A stretch of 64,000 bases of DNA from Flavobacterium sp. YJ01 (GCF_029320955.1 NZ_CP119757.1:2852001-2916000); one strand, 5' to 3'; shown: positions 43,299 through 52,444, numbered from the stretch's first letter. Numbers and translations: made by a program. The notes: generated by a model not told the origin, from the sequence alone.

Positions 43299-45482
43299 AT
43301 GAGTAAGAAAATTAGAAAGCCGATAAAAAAAGAGAAAGATTTCTCTGGGAAGATCCTGAAGATTTTATCGCAAAACGCAAATAAGCCATTTAATTACAAA
43401 CAGATAGGAGCAAAGTTAGAACTTGACGATACACAAAGCAGAAATCAGATTATTAAAGATTTGAAAATTCTAGCGGCTCAAAAGAAAATTATAGAAACAG
43501 AACCTGGAAAATATTTAGTTAAAGCAATCAGCCAGGATTATTACGAAGGAACGATAGATATGACCAGCAGAAAAACGGCATATTTTATTTGTGATGAGTT
43601 TGAAGAAGATGTTTTTATTCCGACCAATAATTTGAATCGTGCTTTAGATAAAGATAAAGTAAAGGTTTATGTTTATAACAGAAGAAAAGGAAAAAGACCT
43701 GAAGGTGAAGTAATTGAAGTTATCGAAAGAGATAAAACAGAATTTGTTGGTGTAATTGATATGCAGCCAAATTTTGCTTTTGTTTCTACTGCAAATCCTA
43801 AAATGTATACCGATATTTTTATTCCAAAAGATAAAATTGGAGAAGCAGAAAACGGTGATGTTGTTTTAGTTAAGATTGAAGATTGGCCAAAAAGAGCCGA
43901 TAGTCCGTTTGGATCTGTAATTCGAGTTCTTGGAAAACCTGGAGAACACAATACTGAGATTCACGCTATTTTAGCTGAATATGGTTTGCCAGCAGATTTT
44001 CCGGTAGAAGTAGAGGTCTTTGCACAAAAACTAGATACTTCGATTCAGGAATCTGAGATTGCAAAACGTCGTGATATGCGTGATACACTTACGTTTACGA
44101 TAGATCCAAAAGATGCAAAAGATTTTGATGATGCTTTGTCTTTCAAAAAATTAGAAAATGGAAACTTCGAAATTGGAATTCATATTGCCGATGTTTCGTA
44201 TTATTTGGAAGAAGGAACAATTCTGGATGATGAAGCTTACCAAAGAGCAACTTCAGTTTATTTGGTAGATAGAGTAGTGCCAATGCTTCCTGAAGTGTTG
44301 TCAAATTTTGCTTGTTCACTTCGTCCAAATGAAGAAAAATATACATTCTCTGCGGTATTTGAAGTTTCTCCGACAGCTCAAGTTATTAACCAATGGTTTG
44401 GAAGAACTGTAATTTATTCAGATCAGCGTTTTGCTTACGAAGAGGCTCAGCATATTATTGAAACAAAAGGGAATAATACAATTCCTGTTGATATTTCTAT
44501 TACAGGAGAATCTTATGTTGTTTCAGATGAAATTGTTGAAGCGACTTTAAAATTGGATGAATTAGCGAAGATTTTAAGAAAGAAAAGAATGCAACAAGGC
44601 GCTATTTCTTTTGATAAGGTAGAGGTAAAATTCAATTTAGATGCAGAAGGAGAACCAGAAGGCGTTTACTTCAAAGTTTCAAAAGATGCCAATCATTTGA
44701 TTGAAGAATTTATGCTTTTGGCTAATAGAAAAGTAGCAGAATACATTGGAAAACAAAAGAAAACCTTTGTTTACCGTATTCACGACGAACCAAATGAAGA
44801 TAAACTAATTGCAATGCAGACAGTTATCGCTAAATTTGGTTATAAAATTGATTTCCGTAACAAAGGCGATATTTCTAAGTCTTTGAATGCTTTAATGGAA
44901 GAAGTAAATGGTAAAAAAGAGCAAAACTTAATTGATACTCTTGCGATTAGAAGTATGAGTAAAGCCAAATATTCGACAGATAATATTGGACATTACGGTT
45001 TAGCTTTTGATTATTACAGCCATTTTACATCGCCAATTCGTCGTTATCCAGACGTTATGGTACATCGTTTGTTACAATATTATCTGGATGGAGGAGCTTC
45101 TGTAGACGAAGAAACGTACGAAACAAAATGTCTGCATTGTTCAAATATGGAAAATTTAGCAACAAATGCGGAGCGTGACAGTATCAAATACATGCAGGTT
45201 AAATACATGCAGGATCATCAGGATGAAGAATTCTTGGGAGTTATTTCTGGAGTTACAGAATGGGGAATTTATGTTGAAATTGTTTCTAATAAATGCGAAG
45301 GAATGGTGAGAATCAGAGAAATAAAAGAGGATTACTATACTTTCGATGAAAGACAATATGCATTGGTTGGAGCAACTTCAAACCGTTTATTGCAATTAGG
45401 AGACGAGATTTATGTTAAAGTAAAAAATGCAGATTTAGTGAAGAAACAACTTGATTTTCATTTTTTAAGAAGAGCAGAATAA
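43299..45482 (+). CDS. rnr: Ribonuclease R
   Basis: 727 residues. N-terminal winged-helix region (about 15-75), cold-shock-like domains, the catalytic RNB domain beginning around FTIDPKDAKDFDDALSF (the four Asp that bind magnesium) and a C-terminal S1 domain (EFLGVISGVTEWGIYVEIVS). It degrades structured RNA from the 3' end. Length is normal. The gene lies just right of the candidate origin gap and is followed by the DUF2807 gene after 25 nt. Confidence 0.95.
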   Translation: MSKKIRKPIKKEKDFSGKILKILSQNANKPFNYKQIGAKLELDDTQSRNQIIKDLKILAAQKKIIETEPGKYLVKAISQDYYEGTIDMTSRKTAYFICDEFEEDVFIPTNNLNRALDKDKVKVYVYNRRKGKRPEGEVIEVIERDKTEFVGVIDMQPNFAFVSTANPKMYTDIFIPKDKIGEAENGDVVLVKIEDWPKRADSPFGSVIRVLGKPGEHNTEIHAILAEYGLPADFPVEVEVFAQKLDTSIQESEIAKRRDMRDTLTFTIDPKDAKDFDDALSFKKLENGNFEIGIHIADVSYYLEEGTILDDEAYQRATSVYLVDRVVPMLPEVLSNFACSLRPNEEKYTFSAVFEVSPTAQVINQWFGRTVIYSDQRFAYEEAQHIIETKGNNTIPVDISITGESYVVSDEIVEATLKLDELAKILRKKRMQQGAISFDKVEVKFNLDAEGEPEGVYFKVSKDANHLIEEFMLLANRKVAEYIGKQKKTFVYRIHDEPNEDKLIAMQTVIAKFGYKIDFRNKGDISKSLNALMEEVNGKKEQNLIDTLAIRSMSKAKYSTDNIGHYGLAFDYYSHFTSPIRRYPDVMVHRLLQYYLDGGASVDEETYETKCLHCSNMENLATNAERDSIKYMQVKYMQDHQDEEFLGVISGVTEWGIYVEIVSNKCEGMVRIREIKEDYYTFDERQYALVGATSNRLLQLGDEIYVKVKNADLVKKQLDFHFLRRAE

Positions 45483-45507
45483 AGTATTAATTAAAAAAAA
45501 TAAAAGT

Positions 45508-46176
45508 ATGAGAAAGCTAATAATTGGAGCAGCAATTTTATTTGTACAAATGTCTTTTGGTCAGGTTACCAAAGAATTAGGAGATTTTGATACCGTAAAA
45601 GTTTACGATAAATTAAGTGTAAAATTAGTTCAATCTTCAGAAAATAAGGTTGTTGTAAAAGGAACAAGAGAAGCAGAGTTGGAAGCTGTTAATAAAAATG
45701 GAGTTTTAAAATTGAGAATGCCTTTTCCTAAACTTTTGTCTGGAAACGATCTTGAAGTAACTCTGTATTACAAACATTTAGAACTGATAGATGTTAATGA
45801 AGGTGCAGAAGTTACGAGCAAAGAAACTCTAAAAGCGACTTCATTTAAAGTAAGTGCACAAGAAGGTGGAAAAATTAATGTAGATTTGAATGTTGATAAA
45901 CTAAAAGTAAGTTCAGTTTCTGGTGGAGAAATCACTGTAACTGGTAAAGCAGATAACCTTGATGCTGGTTTAGGAGCAGGCGGATATTTCCTTGGAAGTA
46001 AATTAGCCACTTCTCAGACCAAAGTAAGCGTTTCTGCGGGCGGAAAAGCCGATGTTAATGCTTCGACACTAGTCGATGCAAAAGTAAGCGCAGGAGGCTC
46101 TATTTACATTTATGGAAAACCAAAACAAATAAACCAGAAAACCGTTTTTGGAGGTAAAATCGAAGAAGTAAAATAA
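45508..46176 (+). CDS. DUF2807 (putative auto-transporter adhesin, head GIN domain) protein
   Basis: 222 residues. Signal peptide (LIIGAAILFVQMSFGQ) followed by a repetitive beta domain: GDFDTVKVYDKLSVKLVQSS, VTLYYKHLELIDVNEGAEVT, then repeated VSAGGKADVNAS and VSAGGSIYIYG units of a beta-helix type. This is the DUF2807 family of secreted or periplasmic Bacteroidetes proteins, function unknown. Likely in one operon with rnr. Confidence 0.85.
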   Translation: MRKLIIGAAILFVQMSFGQVTKELGDFDTVKVYDKLSVKLVQSSENKVVVKGTREAELEAVNKNGVLKLRMPFPKLLSGNDLEVTLYYKHLELIDVNEGAEVTSKETLKATSFKVSAQEGGKINVDLNVDKLKVSSVSGGEITVTGKADNLDAGLGAGGYFLGSKLATSQTKVSVSAGGKADVNASTLVDAKVSAGGSIYIYGKPKQINQKTVFGGKIEEVK

Positions 46177-46190
46177 CAAGTCGTATTTTG

Positions 46191-46871
46191 ATGATAAATG
46201 ATATTTTGGCTGGACTGCCATGGGGACTTTTTTTGAGTTTTATGGTAGGTCCGGTATTTTTTATACTATTAGAAACCAGTATTACAAAAGGATTTAGAGC
46301 TGCAATAGTTTTTGACTGTGGTGTAGTTTTAGGTGATATATTTTTTATAGCGATCGCTTATTTAGGAAGTTATAGATTGATTTCCAGTTTAAAAGATAAA
46401 CCTGCATTGTTTATTTTCGGCGGAATAATAATGTTGGCTTATGGTATAATTTCTTTTGTGAGATTAAAAAAAGGAGAAAAAATAAATGATGAAGAAATCG
46501 ACCGTGATATTATAAAAAGAAACTACGGGAGTTTATTCGTAAAAGGCTTTCTACTGAACGTTATCAACATTGGAGTTCTTGGTTTTTGGCTTGCTGTAAT
46601 TATTTCTGTCGGACCAAAATTAGAAATGCAAAACTCCAGAATGATTACTTTTTTTACTGCAGTAATCATAACTTATTTACTAGTTGATTGCCTTAAAATA
46701 TTATTAGCCAAACAATTAAAGTCTAAAATGACACCGACCAATATCCTTAAAATCAAAAAAGGAATTAGTATTGTTTTAATGGTTTTTGGAGTTGCTTTAA
46801 TGGTTCAAGGTTGGTTTCCAAAAGAAAAAGAAATGGTTAAAAATGCTTTTGAGAAGATAGAAAATAAGTAA
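46191..46871 (+). CDS. LysE/RhtB-family exporter
   Basis: 226 residues from the ATG at 46191; a TTG three bases upstream is unlikely. Six membrane helices, with the N-terminal GLPWGLFLSFMVGPVFFILL and ETSITKGFRAAIVFDCGVVL segments typical of LysE-type amino-acid or metabolite exporters (the GP motif and following helix). The substrate is unknown. It is followed by a strong terminator. Confidence 0.88.
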   Translation: MINDILAGLPWGLFLSFMVGPVFFILLETSITKGFRAAIVFDCGVVLGDIFFIAIAYLGSYRLISSLKDKPALFIFGGIIMLAYGIISFVRLKKGEKINDEEIDRDIIKRNYGSLFVKGFLLNVINIGVLGFWLAVIISVGPKLEMQNSRMITFFTAVIITYLLVDCLKILLAKQLKSKMTPTNILKIKKGISIVLMVFGVALMVQGWFPKEKEMVKNAFEKIENK

Positions 46872-46898
46872 TTGTTAATAACTCAAAAATATAAAATT

Positions 46899-46926
46899 AA
46901 ACCTCTGAATTTCAGAGGTTTTTTTG
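46899..46926 (+). terminator. Intrinsic terminator after the LysE-type gene
   Basis: AAACCTCTGAA pairs with TTCAGAGGTTT across one base and is followed by a T-run. Confidence 0.88.
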
Positions 46927-46963
46927 TGTTTATAAATGTTTGTTTAAAGTTTTTTGAGTATAG

Positions 46964-47067
46964 TTTGTCATTCTGAGGAACGAAGAATCTTCGCAAGTAA
47001 CTCCGCAACTATTGTCCAATCTTTGTAGAGCTTCTCGCGAAGATTCTTCGTTCCTCAGAATGACAAA
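46964..47067. repeat. Dispersed long-hairpin element, copy 2
   Basis: Perfect inverted repeat with 31-nt arms (46964-46994 and 47037-47067), starting TTTGTCATTCTGAGGAACGA, with a 42-nt loop containing AATCTTTGTAGAGC. Same family as 38952-39054; outer bases of the arms and loop sequence are shared. It lies between a terminator and the duplicated tRNA-Cys 3' ends. Confidence 0.88.
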
Positions 47068-47091
47068 ATTGTAGAAAAATTAAACAAAAAT

Positions 47092-47238
47092 ACCTCCGAA
47101 TTACTTTGAAGGTTTTTAAGAATCGTGCGGATTCAAACGTATAATTTAATTAATTTTTTCTAAAAATTAAACATAAAAAAAACCTTCAAATTGCTTTGAA
47201 GGTTTTAGAGGCATCGTCCGGATTCGAACGTAAATCTT
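47092..47238 (-). repeat. Two degenerate copies of the tRNA-Cys 3' end plus terminator
   Basis: At 47207-47229 a 23-nt copy identical to the 3' part of tRNA-Cys (T-arm and acceptor end; 47300-47322) is followed on the minus strand by a hairpin terminator (arms AACCTTCAAA / TTTGAAGGTT, 47179-47206). At about 47119-47138 a third, more mutated copy is followed by a weaker hairpin (47092-47113). The blocks repeat with a period of about 90 nt, including the TTCTAAAAATTAAACATAAA spacer. Confidence 0.8.
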
Positions 47239-47272
47239 TATCTAATTTTTTCTAAAAATTAAACATAAAAAA

Positions 47273-47299
47273 AAGAGACACATTTCTGTATCTCTTTTT
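47273..47299 (-). terminator. Terminator of tRNA-Cys
   Basis: AGAGACACA pairs with TGTATCTCT (one mismatch) directly after the tRNA 3' end on the minus strand and is followed by a T-run. Confidence 0.75.
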
Positions 47300-47301
47300 A
47301 G

Positions 47302-47372
47302 AGGCATCGTCCGGATTCGAACCGGAGTAGGAGCTTTTGCAGAGCCCAGCCTAGCCGCTCGGCCACGACGCC
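47302..47372 (-). tRNA. tRNA-Cys (GCA)
   Basis: 71 nt on the minus strand. The acceptor stem is GGCGTCG / CGATGCC with U as discriminator base, as in cysteine tRNAs. The anticodon loop CTGCAAA has the anticodon GCA between stem strands GGGCT and AGCTC. The T-arm is CCGG-TTCGAAT-CCGG. No CCA is encoded. Two partial copies of its 3' end lie downstream. Confidence 0.95.
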
Positions 47373-47466
47373 ATTGCTTGAACGGATGGCAAAAGTAACT
47401 AAAATCTTTAAATTTCAAAAGTTTCGAATGAACTATTTTAAAATTTTAAAGTTTTAATTCTAAAAA

Positions 47467-47826
47467 TTACTTTCTAATTTCCGTCATTTTTATAGTAACT
47501 GACTCAACATCACCACCAATAGGCGGATTTATTTTAGAAACCCAAACTGTTGTTTTTTCTACAGTTTCTATCTCTGCCAAGACACGAATATTGATTCTTT
47601 TAGCCACATGTTCTAATAAATGCGAACGAATTGCCATTTCTTCAGTAACAATTTTGTTCAAATGAACATAGTCAACAGTGTCTAAAAGATGATCTGTTTC
47701 TGCTGATTTTTGTAAATTGGTTTTAATTTTTAGATCGACAGTATAATCAGATCCAATTTTTCCTTCTTCAATTAAACATCCGTGGTAAGAAAAAGTACGA
47801 ATGTTTTTCAATTTTATAACTCCCAT
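47467..47826 (-). CDS. folB: Dihydroneopterin aldolase
   Basis: 119 residues, normal for FolB. N-terminal IKLKNIRTFSYHGCLIEEGK with the conserved Tyr-His-Gly and the Glu-Glu pair, then the conserved C-terminal region KTTVWVSKINPPIGGDVESV with the active-site Lys. It makes 6-hydroxymethyl-dihydropterin in folate synthesis. It follows the toxin gene with a 2-nt gap, so it is probably read through from the toxin-antitoxin unit. Confidence 0.9.
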   Translation of the reverse strand: MGVIKLKNIRTFSYHGCLIEEGKIGSDYTVDLKIKTNLQKSAETDHLLDTVDYVHLNKIVTEEMAIRSHLLEHVAKRINIRVLAEIETVEKTTVWVSKINPPIGGDVESVTIKMTEIRK

Positions 47827-47828
47827 TT

Positions 47829-48125
47829 TTATAATTTTATTCTTGTAGTGTTTGGATTTTGATAATTGGATGTTACAGCGTATACTGTAACTATTTTGTT
47901 AATTTCATCAACTGTAAAATGAATAGTGTATGGGAATTTTTTCAAAGGTAAGGTTCTAACTATATTATACTTTTCTTCAAAAAATGGAAATGTATTTAAA
48001 GTATCTACATACTTTTGATATTCATTAAAAAATTTTGTTCCTAAACCATTAGAAATAGATTCATAATATTCAGCAATTTCATCTACTTCTAATTCAGCTC
48101 TTAAGAGAATATTTATTTCGAACAT
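47829..48125 (-). CDS. RelE/ParE-family toxin
   Basis: 98 residues in the ParE/RelE pattern: INILLRAELEVDEIAEYYES at the N-terminus, a KYVDTLNTFPFFEEKY middle and KKFPYTIHFTVDEINKIVTV near the end. The start overlaps the antitoxin stop codon by one base. Such toxins block gyrase (ParE) or cut mRNA (RelE); the sequence alone does not decide. Confidence 0.82.
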   Translation of the reverse strand: MFEINILLRAELEVDEIAEYYESISNGLGTKFFNEYQKYVDTLNTFPFFEEKYNIVRTLPLKKFPYTIHFTVDEINKIVTVYAVTSNYQNPNTTRIKL

Positions 48126-48346
48126 TACTTCTTATTCCATTTAGCATTAAGTCTTTTTTTAGACTTTTCCCAACTAATAAAATCCTCTGGTTTAGCATTT
48201 TTTATACGATCCAAAACCATTTCTTGTTGCCATAGAGGAATTTCATTCTCAACATTTTCATCTATAGAAACGTCTGGAACATGTTTGAAAAAACTAATAA
48301 AAGTTTCGTAAAAATCGTCTGGAATTGTAACAGTTAATTGTCTCAT
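48125..48346 (-). CDS. Probable antitoxin of the RelE/ParE pair
   Basis: 73 residues. N-terminal MRQLTVTIPDDFYETFISFF is a ribbon-helix-helix-like or short beta-alpha start, followed by a flexible acidic middle and a basic C-terminus (SKKRLNAKWNKK). It precedes and overlaps the toxin gene, the usual order of antitoxin-toxin. No strong family match is visible, so the call rests mainly on context. Confidence 0.7.
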   Translation of the reverse strand: MRQLTVTIPDDFYETFISFFKHVPDVSIDENVENEIPLWQQEMVLDRIKNAKPEDFISWEKSKKRLNAKWNKK

Positions 48347-48470
48347 AATTCTGAATATTTATACAAAAATACTAAATAAATTAATTAAAGATTTTGAGTT
48401 TAACGTTTCATGTTTTCAGTAAGTTTCCAAAGAAAACCATAAACCATAAACTATAAACTATAAACTTTTT

Positions 48471-48478
48471 TATCTTTG
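48471..48478 (+). promoter_or_regulatory. Promoter -7 box of glnS
   Basis: TATCTTTG, 20 nt before the ATG at 48498. Confidence 0.6.
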
Positions 48479-48497
48479 CTAAAATTACTATAAAATA

Positions 48498-50615
48498 ATG
48501 GCATCAGAAGAGAAATCACTCAATTTTATTGAACAAATCATAGAGGAAGACGTAAAATCAGGTCTTTCAAATACTAAACTTCGCTTTCGTTTTCCACCAG
48601 AACCTAATGGTTATTTACACATTGGACACGCGAGTTCTATTGCGTTAAATTTTGGTTTAGGAATTGATTATCAATCTCCTGTGAATTTACGTTTTGATGA
48701 TACAAACCCTGAAAAAGAAGAACAGGAATTTGTTGATGCTATTAAAAAAGATGTAGAATGGCTGGGTTATACTTGGGCAGAAGAATGTTATGCATCAGAT
48801 TATTTCCAACAATTATACGATTGGGCAGTTTTCTTAATTAAGAAAGATAAAGCGTATGTTGATAGTCAATCTTCTGAAGATATGGCGATCCAGAAGGGAA
48901 CTCCAACAACTCCAGGAACTGACAGTCCATACAGAAATCGTTCTGTTGAAGAAAACTTAGATTTATTCGAAAGAATGAAAAACGGTGAATTTGAGGCTGG
49001 TACTCATATTCTTCGTGCAAAAATTGACATGAAATCAACAAACATGTTAATGCGTGATCCAATTATGTACAGAATTTTACACAAACATCACCATAGAACT
49101 GGAGATGCTTGGAAAATCTATCCAATGTACGATTGGGCACACGGACAAAGTGATTATTTAGAGCAAATTTCTCACTCATTTTGTACACTAGAATTCTTGC
49201 CTCACCGTGAATTATACGATTGGTTTTTAGATCAGATTTTTGATGATAACAAACTGCGTCCAAAGCAAAGAGAATTTGCTAGACGTAACTTATCACACAC
49301 CGTTGTTAGTAAAAGAAAATTACAGCAACTAGTTAAAGAAAAGCATGTTAACGGTTGGGATGATCCAAGAATGTCAACCATTTCTGGATTAAGAAGACGT
49401 GGTTATACAGCTGCATCTTTACGTAATTTTGCTAACACAATTGGTATTGCAAAACGTGATAATTTGATCAACGTTTCGGTTTTAGAATTCTGTATTCGTG
49501 AAGATTTGAACAAAATTGCACCTCGTGTAATGGCTGTTTTAGATCCAGTAAAACTGGTAATTACCAATTATCCAGAAGGAAAAGAAGAGTGGTTAGAAGC
49601 TGAAAATAATCAGGAAGATGAAAATGCAGGATTTAGAAAAGTTCCTTTTTCTCGTGAATTATACATTGAAAGAGAAGACTTTTTAGAAGAAGCTCCAGCT
49701 AAATTTTTCCGTTTAACTTTAGGAAAAGAAGTTCGTCTTAAAAATGCTTATATCATTAAAGGTGAATCTGTTATAAAAGATGAAAACGGAAATATTACAG
49801 AAATTCATGTAACGTATGATACTGATTCTTTAAGCGGAAGCGGAACTGAAGCAAGCCAAAGAAAAGTATCTGGAACCTTACATTGGGTTTCTATTCAACA
49901 TGCATTAGAAGCAGAAGTTCGTTTGTACGATCGTTTGTTTACAGATGAAGCACCAGACAGTTATAAAGATAAAAATTTCTTAGATTTTGTGAATCCAAAT
50001 TCATTAGAAATTGTAACTGGATATGTTGAACCAAGTTTATCAACATCTCAAAATGAAGACAAATTTCAATTTCAACGTTTAGGTTATTTTACTGTTGATA
50101 AAGACTCAACTCCTTCAAAATTAGTATTTAACAAAACAGTTGGATTAAAAGATGCTTGGGAAGAAAAGGGTAAAAAAGAAGAAAATAGCATTAATAATTC
50201 TTTAAAAGATATCAACAAATATTTTAAAGTTGAGTCTAAACCAGAAAGAATTGCAATTGAAAGTGCAATAGGAGAGAACATCAAAAATATTTCTAGTTTT
50301 TCACTTTTGCAGAATTCATTAAAGAAAAATATCAACAATAACAAGGCTTCGCTGTTGTTTTCTCAGTTTATTTTAAAATATTCAAACTGGAAATCAACAG
50401 ATTTTGAAGAAGAAGATATTAAGAAATTATATTCAATGTCTTTAAAAAGTGAATCGACTTATGTAAGATCAAAAGCACTTTTGAATTTAAGAGATATTGA
50501 AAGTGAAAGTTTCAAAAATCAGTTTGATGACGAAATTTTAAAATTATATTCAAATCCTCCAAAAAATGCATCGGAGAGAGAAATTGAAATTTTATCTGAA
50601 ATGGTAAAAAAGTAA
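48498..50615 (+). CDS. glnS: Glutaminyl-tRNA synthetase with long C-terminal extension
   Basis: 705 residues. The class I catalytic core carries FPPEPNGYLHIGHASSIA (HIGH motif) and VVSKRKLQQLV (KMSKS-type loop), followed by the beta-barrel anticodon domains to about residue 560. The remaining 145 residues (from about KKEENSINNSLKDINKYFKV) are helical and charged and are not part of the usual GlnRS. They resemble neither the YqeY tail seen in some bacteria nor a second catalytic domain as far as I can see. A terminator lies after the stop. Confidence 0.93.
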   Translation: MASEEKSLNFIEQIIEEDVKSGLSNTKLRFRFPPEPNGYLHIGHASSIALNFGLGIDYQSPVNLRFDDTNPEKEEQEFVDAIKKDVEWLGYTWAEECYASDYFQQLYDWAVFLIKKDKAYVDSQSSEDMAIQKGTPTTPGTDSPYRNRSVEENLDLFERMKNGEFEAGTHILRAKIDMKSTNMLMRDPIMYRILHKHHHRTGDAWKIYPMYDWAHGQSDYLEQISHSFCTLEFLPHRELYDWFLDQIFDDNKLRPKQREFARRNLSHTVVSKRKLQQLVKEKHVNGWDDPRMSTISGLRRRGYTAASLRNFANTIGIAKRDNLINVSVLEFCIREDLNKIAPRVMAVLDPVKLVITNYPEGKEEWLEAENNQEDENAGFRKVPFSRELYIEREDFLEEAPAKFFRLTLGKEVRLKNAYIIKGESVIKDENGNITEIHVTYDTDSLSGSGTEASQRKVSGTLHWVSIQHALEAEVRLYDRLFTDEAPDSYKDKNFLDFVNPNSLEIVTGYVEPSLSTSQNEDKFQFQRLGYFTVDKDSTPSKLVFNKTVGLKDAWEEKGKKEENSINNSLKDINKYFKVESKPERIAIESAIGENIKNISSFSLLQNSLKKNINNNKASLLFSQFILKYSNWKSTDFEEEDIKKLYSMSLKSESTYVRSKALLNLRDIESESFKNQFDDEILKLYSNPPKNASEREIEILSEMVKK

Positions 50616-50634
50616 TATATAATTATAATCTATG

Positions 50635-50662
50635 AAAAAGCGCTTATAAAAGCGCTTTTTTT
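50635..50662 (+). terminator. Intrinsic terminator of glnS
   Basis: AAAAAGCGCTT pairs with AAGCGCTTTTT over a 4-nt loop, followed by a T-run. Confidence 0.9.
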
Positions 50663-50666
50663 ATTA

Positions 50667-51466
50667 TATAGATTTACTATTGAAATTTTAATTATTATAA
50701 TTTTTATAGATTAAAATTGACTTTCATAAATTAATTTTAAAGGAAAATAAAAATTAGTTGGATAAGGAATTCATTTTTTTGATTTTCGTTTCATAAAACT
50801 TCTTATTTCGTTTTTTTGATTTTTGGATTCCAATTTTGTTTTCAAAATTTTTAAATTTAGGTTTTTTCTTATTTTCTACGGTTTTGACTTCAATTTTATA
50901 CTTATAAATTTTAATTATTTTCTTTTTATATAATTTAGTTTTTAATTATTATTCATAAAAATGATAATAAAATCAAAATTGATAGTTTCTATAAATTAAT
51001 TTTAACCCTCATAAATTGATTTTAAGACGTTTTTAAAACTTGTTTGATAGATAACTCATTTTTTAAATAATTGTTTATTTAAAGCTTTTATTTAACTTTT
51101 TACTGTTATTTTAGTCAGTTTAACGGCTTGTTAACACACAATTGTTTATAAAGTTGCTATTTTTAACTCAATACCAAAAATCAGAGATGATTTTGCAAAA
51201 TTAAAATTTGCCGTGACGGAAACTAAACTGAATTTTACTTTTTTTAAAAACTCGTAATTTTTATTGCTGTAGATTTTCAAAATTGATTTTCCTGAAAAGA
51301 CAATTTTATGTTCTCATTTTTATTGTGATGTAATTTTGATAATATTTCGCGTAAAAGGTATTTTTCAATTTGTATCATAATGTAAAAAATTCCATAATAT
51401 TGAATTTGTGTGAAGCTTTAGTTTAAAATTTCAAATCTGATCATTTTTAATTTAAATCTAATAATC
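50667..51466. other. Long AT-rich gap without genes
   Basis: About 800 bp, extremely AT-rich and T-biased on the plus strand between about 50760 and 50900. Short repeats resembling CATAAATTAATTTTAA occur near 50724, 50992 and 51010. I see no RNA gene, promoter box with good match or coding frame with a start codon. Confidence 0.6.
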
Positions 51467-51946
51467 ATGAAAATTTTATATTTTACGCTAGCAATGTTAT
51501 TTGCAAATGTTGCAATTTCTCAAACACATCAAATTACAAAACACAATGGTGAACAACTTGATGTTAATTTCATAAAAAATGAAAATGGTTTAATTTACTA
51601 TTCGTTGAACGGAAGTTCTGAAGAAGTAAAAATTAGTAAACATGCTGTTTCGTCTATAACGAACAAACAGACAAAAACAACTCAAAAAGTTTCTGATAAA
51701 ATAGTAGTAGATTCAAAAGACGATTACAAAATGGTAACTGTTCTGCCACAGGAAAAAACAATAGGACTGAAGCAAGTTACAAGTTTTACTGGTGTCTCGA
51801 CAAGGACAAAAGGAGAACCGCCAATTGCAAATCAAAAGCAGACTGCGATGAGAATCAAATCCAAATCTGCTTCAAATGGATATCCGTTTGTTAGTATTGT
51901 AGACAAAGGTGATGGTAAATATGAAGCTACAACTTATGTGTATTAA
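51467..51946 (+). CDS. Hypothetical secreted protein
   Basis: 159 residues. Signal peptide (ILYFTLAMLFANVAISQ) with a likely cleavage after Ser-Gln, then a small beta-rich domain (QITKHNGEQLDVNFIKNENG) and a basic, low-complexity C-terminal half ending DGKYEATTYVY. It looks like a periplasmic or surface protein of unknown role. It stands alone after the long gap. Confidence 0.7.
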   Translation: MKILYFTLAMLFANVAISQTHQITKHNGEQLDVNFIKNENGLIYYSLNGSSEEVKISKHAVSSITNKQTKTTQKVSDKIVVDSKDDYKMVTVLPQEKTIGLKQVTSFTGVSTRTKGEPPIANQKQTAMRIKSKSASNGYPFVSIVDKGDGKYEATTYVY

Positions 51947-52040
51947 TTATATTGTTAATTTTTAGTAAATAACAATTAATCAAAGTTTTATCATTTTAAA
52001 AATGAGTATCTTTAAGTAATAATTTAAAAATTGTAATATC

Positions 52041-52367
52041 ATGTCTAAAAATTTAAATACAGCAGCGGCAATCTTAGCGGCTGCAGCGGCAGGAGCAGCG
52101 ATCGGAATTTTATTTGCTCCAGATAAAGGATCAAAAACGAGAGCAAAAATTAAAGAAGGTATCGATGATGCAAAAGGTAATATCAAAGATTCTTTTGATG
52201 CCAGCTCAGAAGTTTTACGTGAAAAATTTACAAGTGCTACTCAAAACCTTGATGGAACTTTGACTGAATTACTTTCAAATGTTAGCCATAAAACGGAAGA
52301 AGTAATCACTTTTTTAGAATCTAAATTAGCTGATTTAAAAGCGCAAAACGCTAAACTTCAGAAATAA
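52041..52367 (+). CDS. YtxH-domain protein
   Basis: 108 residues. Alanine/glycine-rich N-terminal helix (ILAAAAAGAAIGILFAPDKG) followed by KTRAKIKEGIDDAKGNIKDS and further amphipathic repeats. This is the YtxH pattern seen in general-stress-type proteins of many bacteria, with one membrane-inserted helix and a long charged helix. It begins a three-gene unit with 52445-52795 and 52801-53055, interrupted by a hairpin at 52377-52428. Confidence 0.85.
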   Translation: MSKNLNTAAAILAAAAAGAAIGILFAPDKGSKTRAKIKEGIDDAKGNIKDSFDASSEVLREKFTSATQNLDGTLTELLSNVSHKTEEVITFLESKLADLKAQNAKLQK

Positions 52368-52376
52368 TAATTTTTT

Positions 52377-52428
52377 AAAAGCACATAACTTGCTTATTTT
52401 TATAGGAAAGTTTTGTGCTTTTTTTTTA
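52377..52428 (+). terminator. Hairpin between YtxH gene and its downstream neighbour
   Basis: AAAAGCACA pairs with TGTGCTTTT across a 28-nt loop and is followed by a T-run. The next gene starts 17 nt later, so it may be a partial terminator. Confidence 0.6.
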
Positions 52429-52444
52429 TTTTAAATTTATAATT

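Noticed and set aside
50754..50955. Lysine-rich open frame of about 65 codons on the minus strand in the AT-rich gap after glnS
   Set aside because: No plausible start codon before the last few codons, and the composition (mostly Lys, Asn, Ile, Phe) is what A-rich DNA gives by chance.
50616..51466. The AT-rich gap after glnS as the replication origin
   Set aside because: Flanking genes point the same way, DnaA-box-like motifs are fewer, and the divergent gap at 42.2-42.95 kb fits better.
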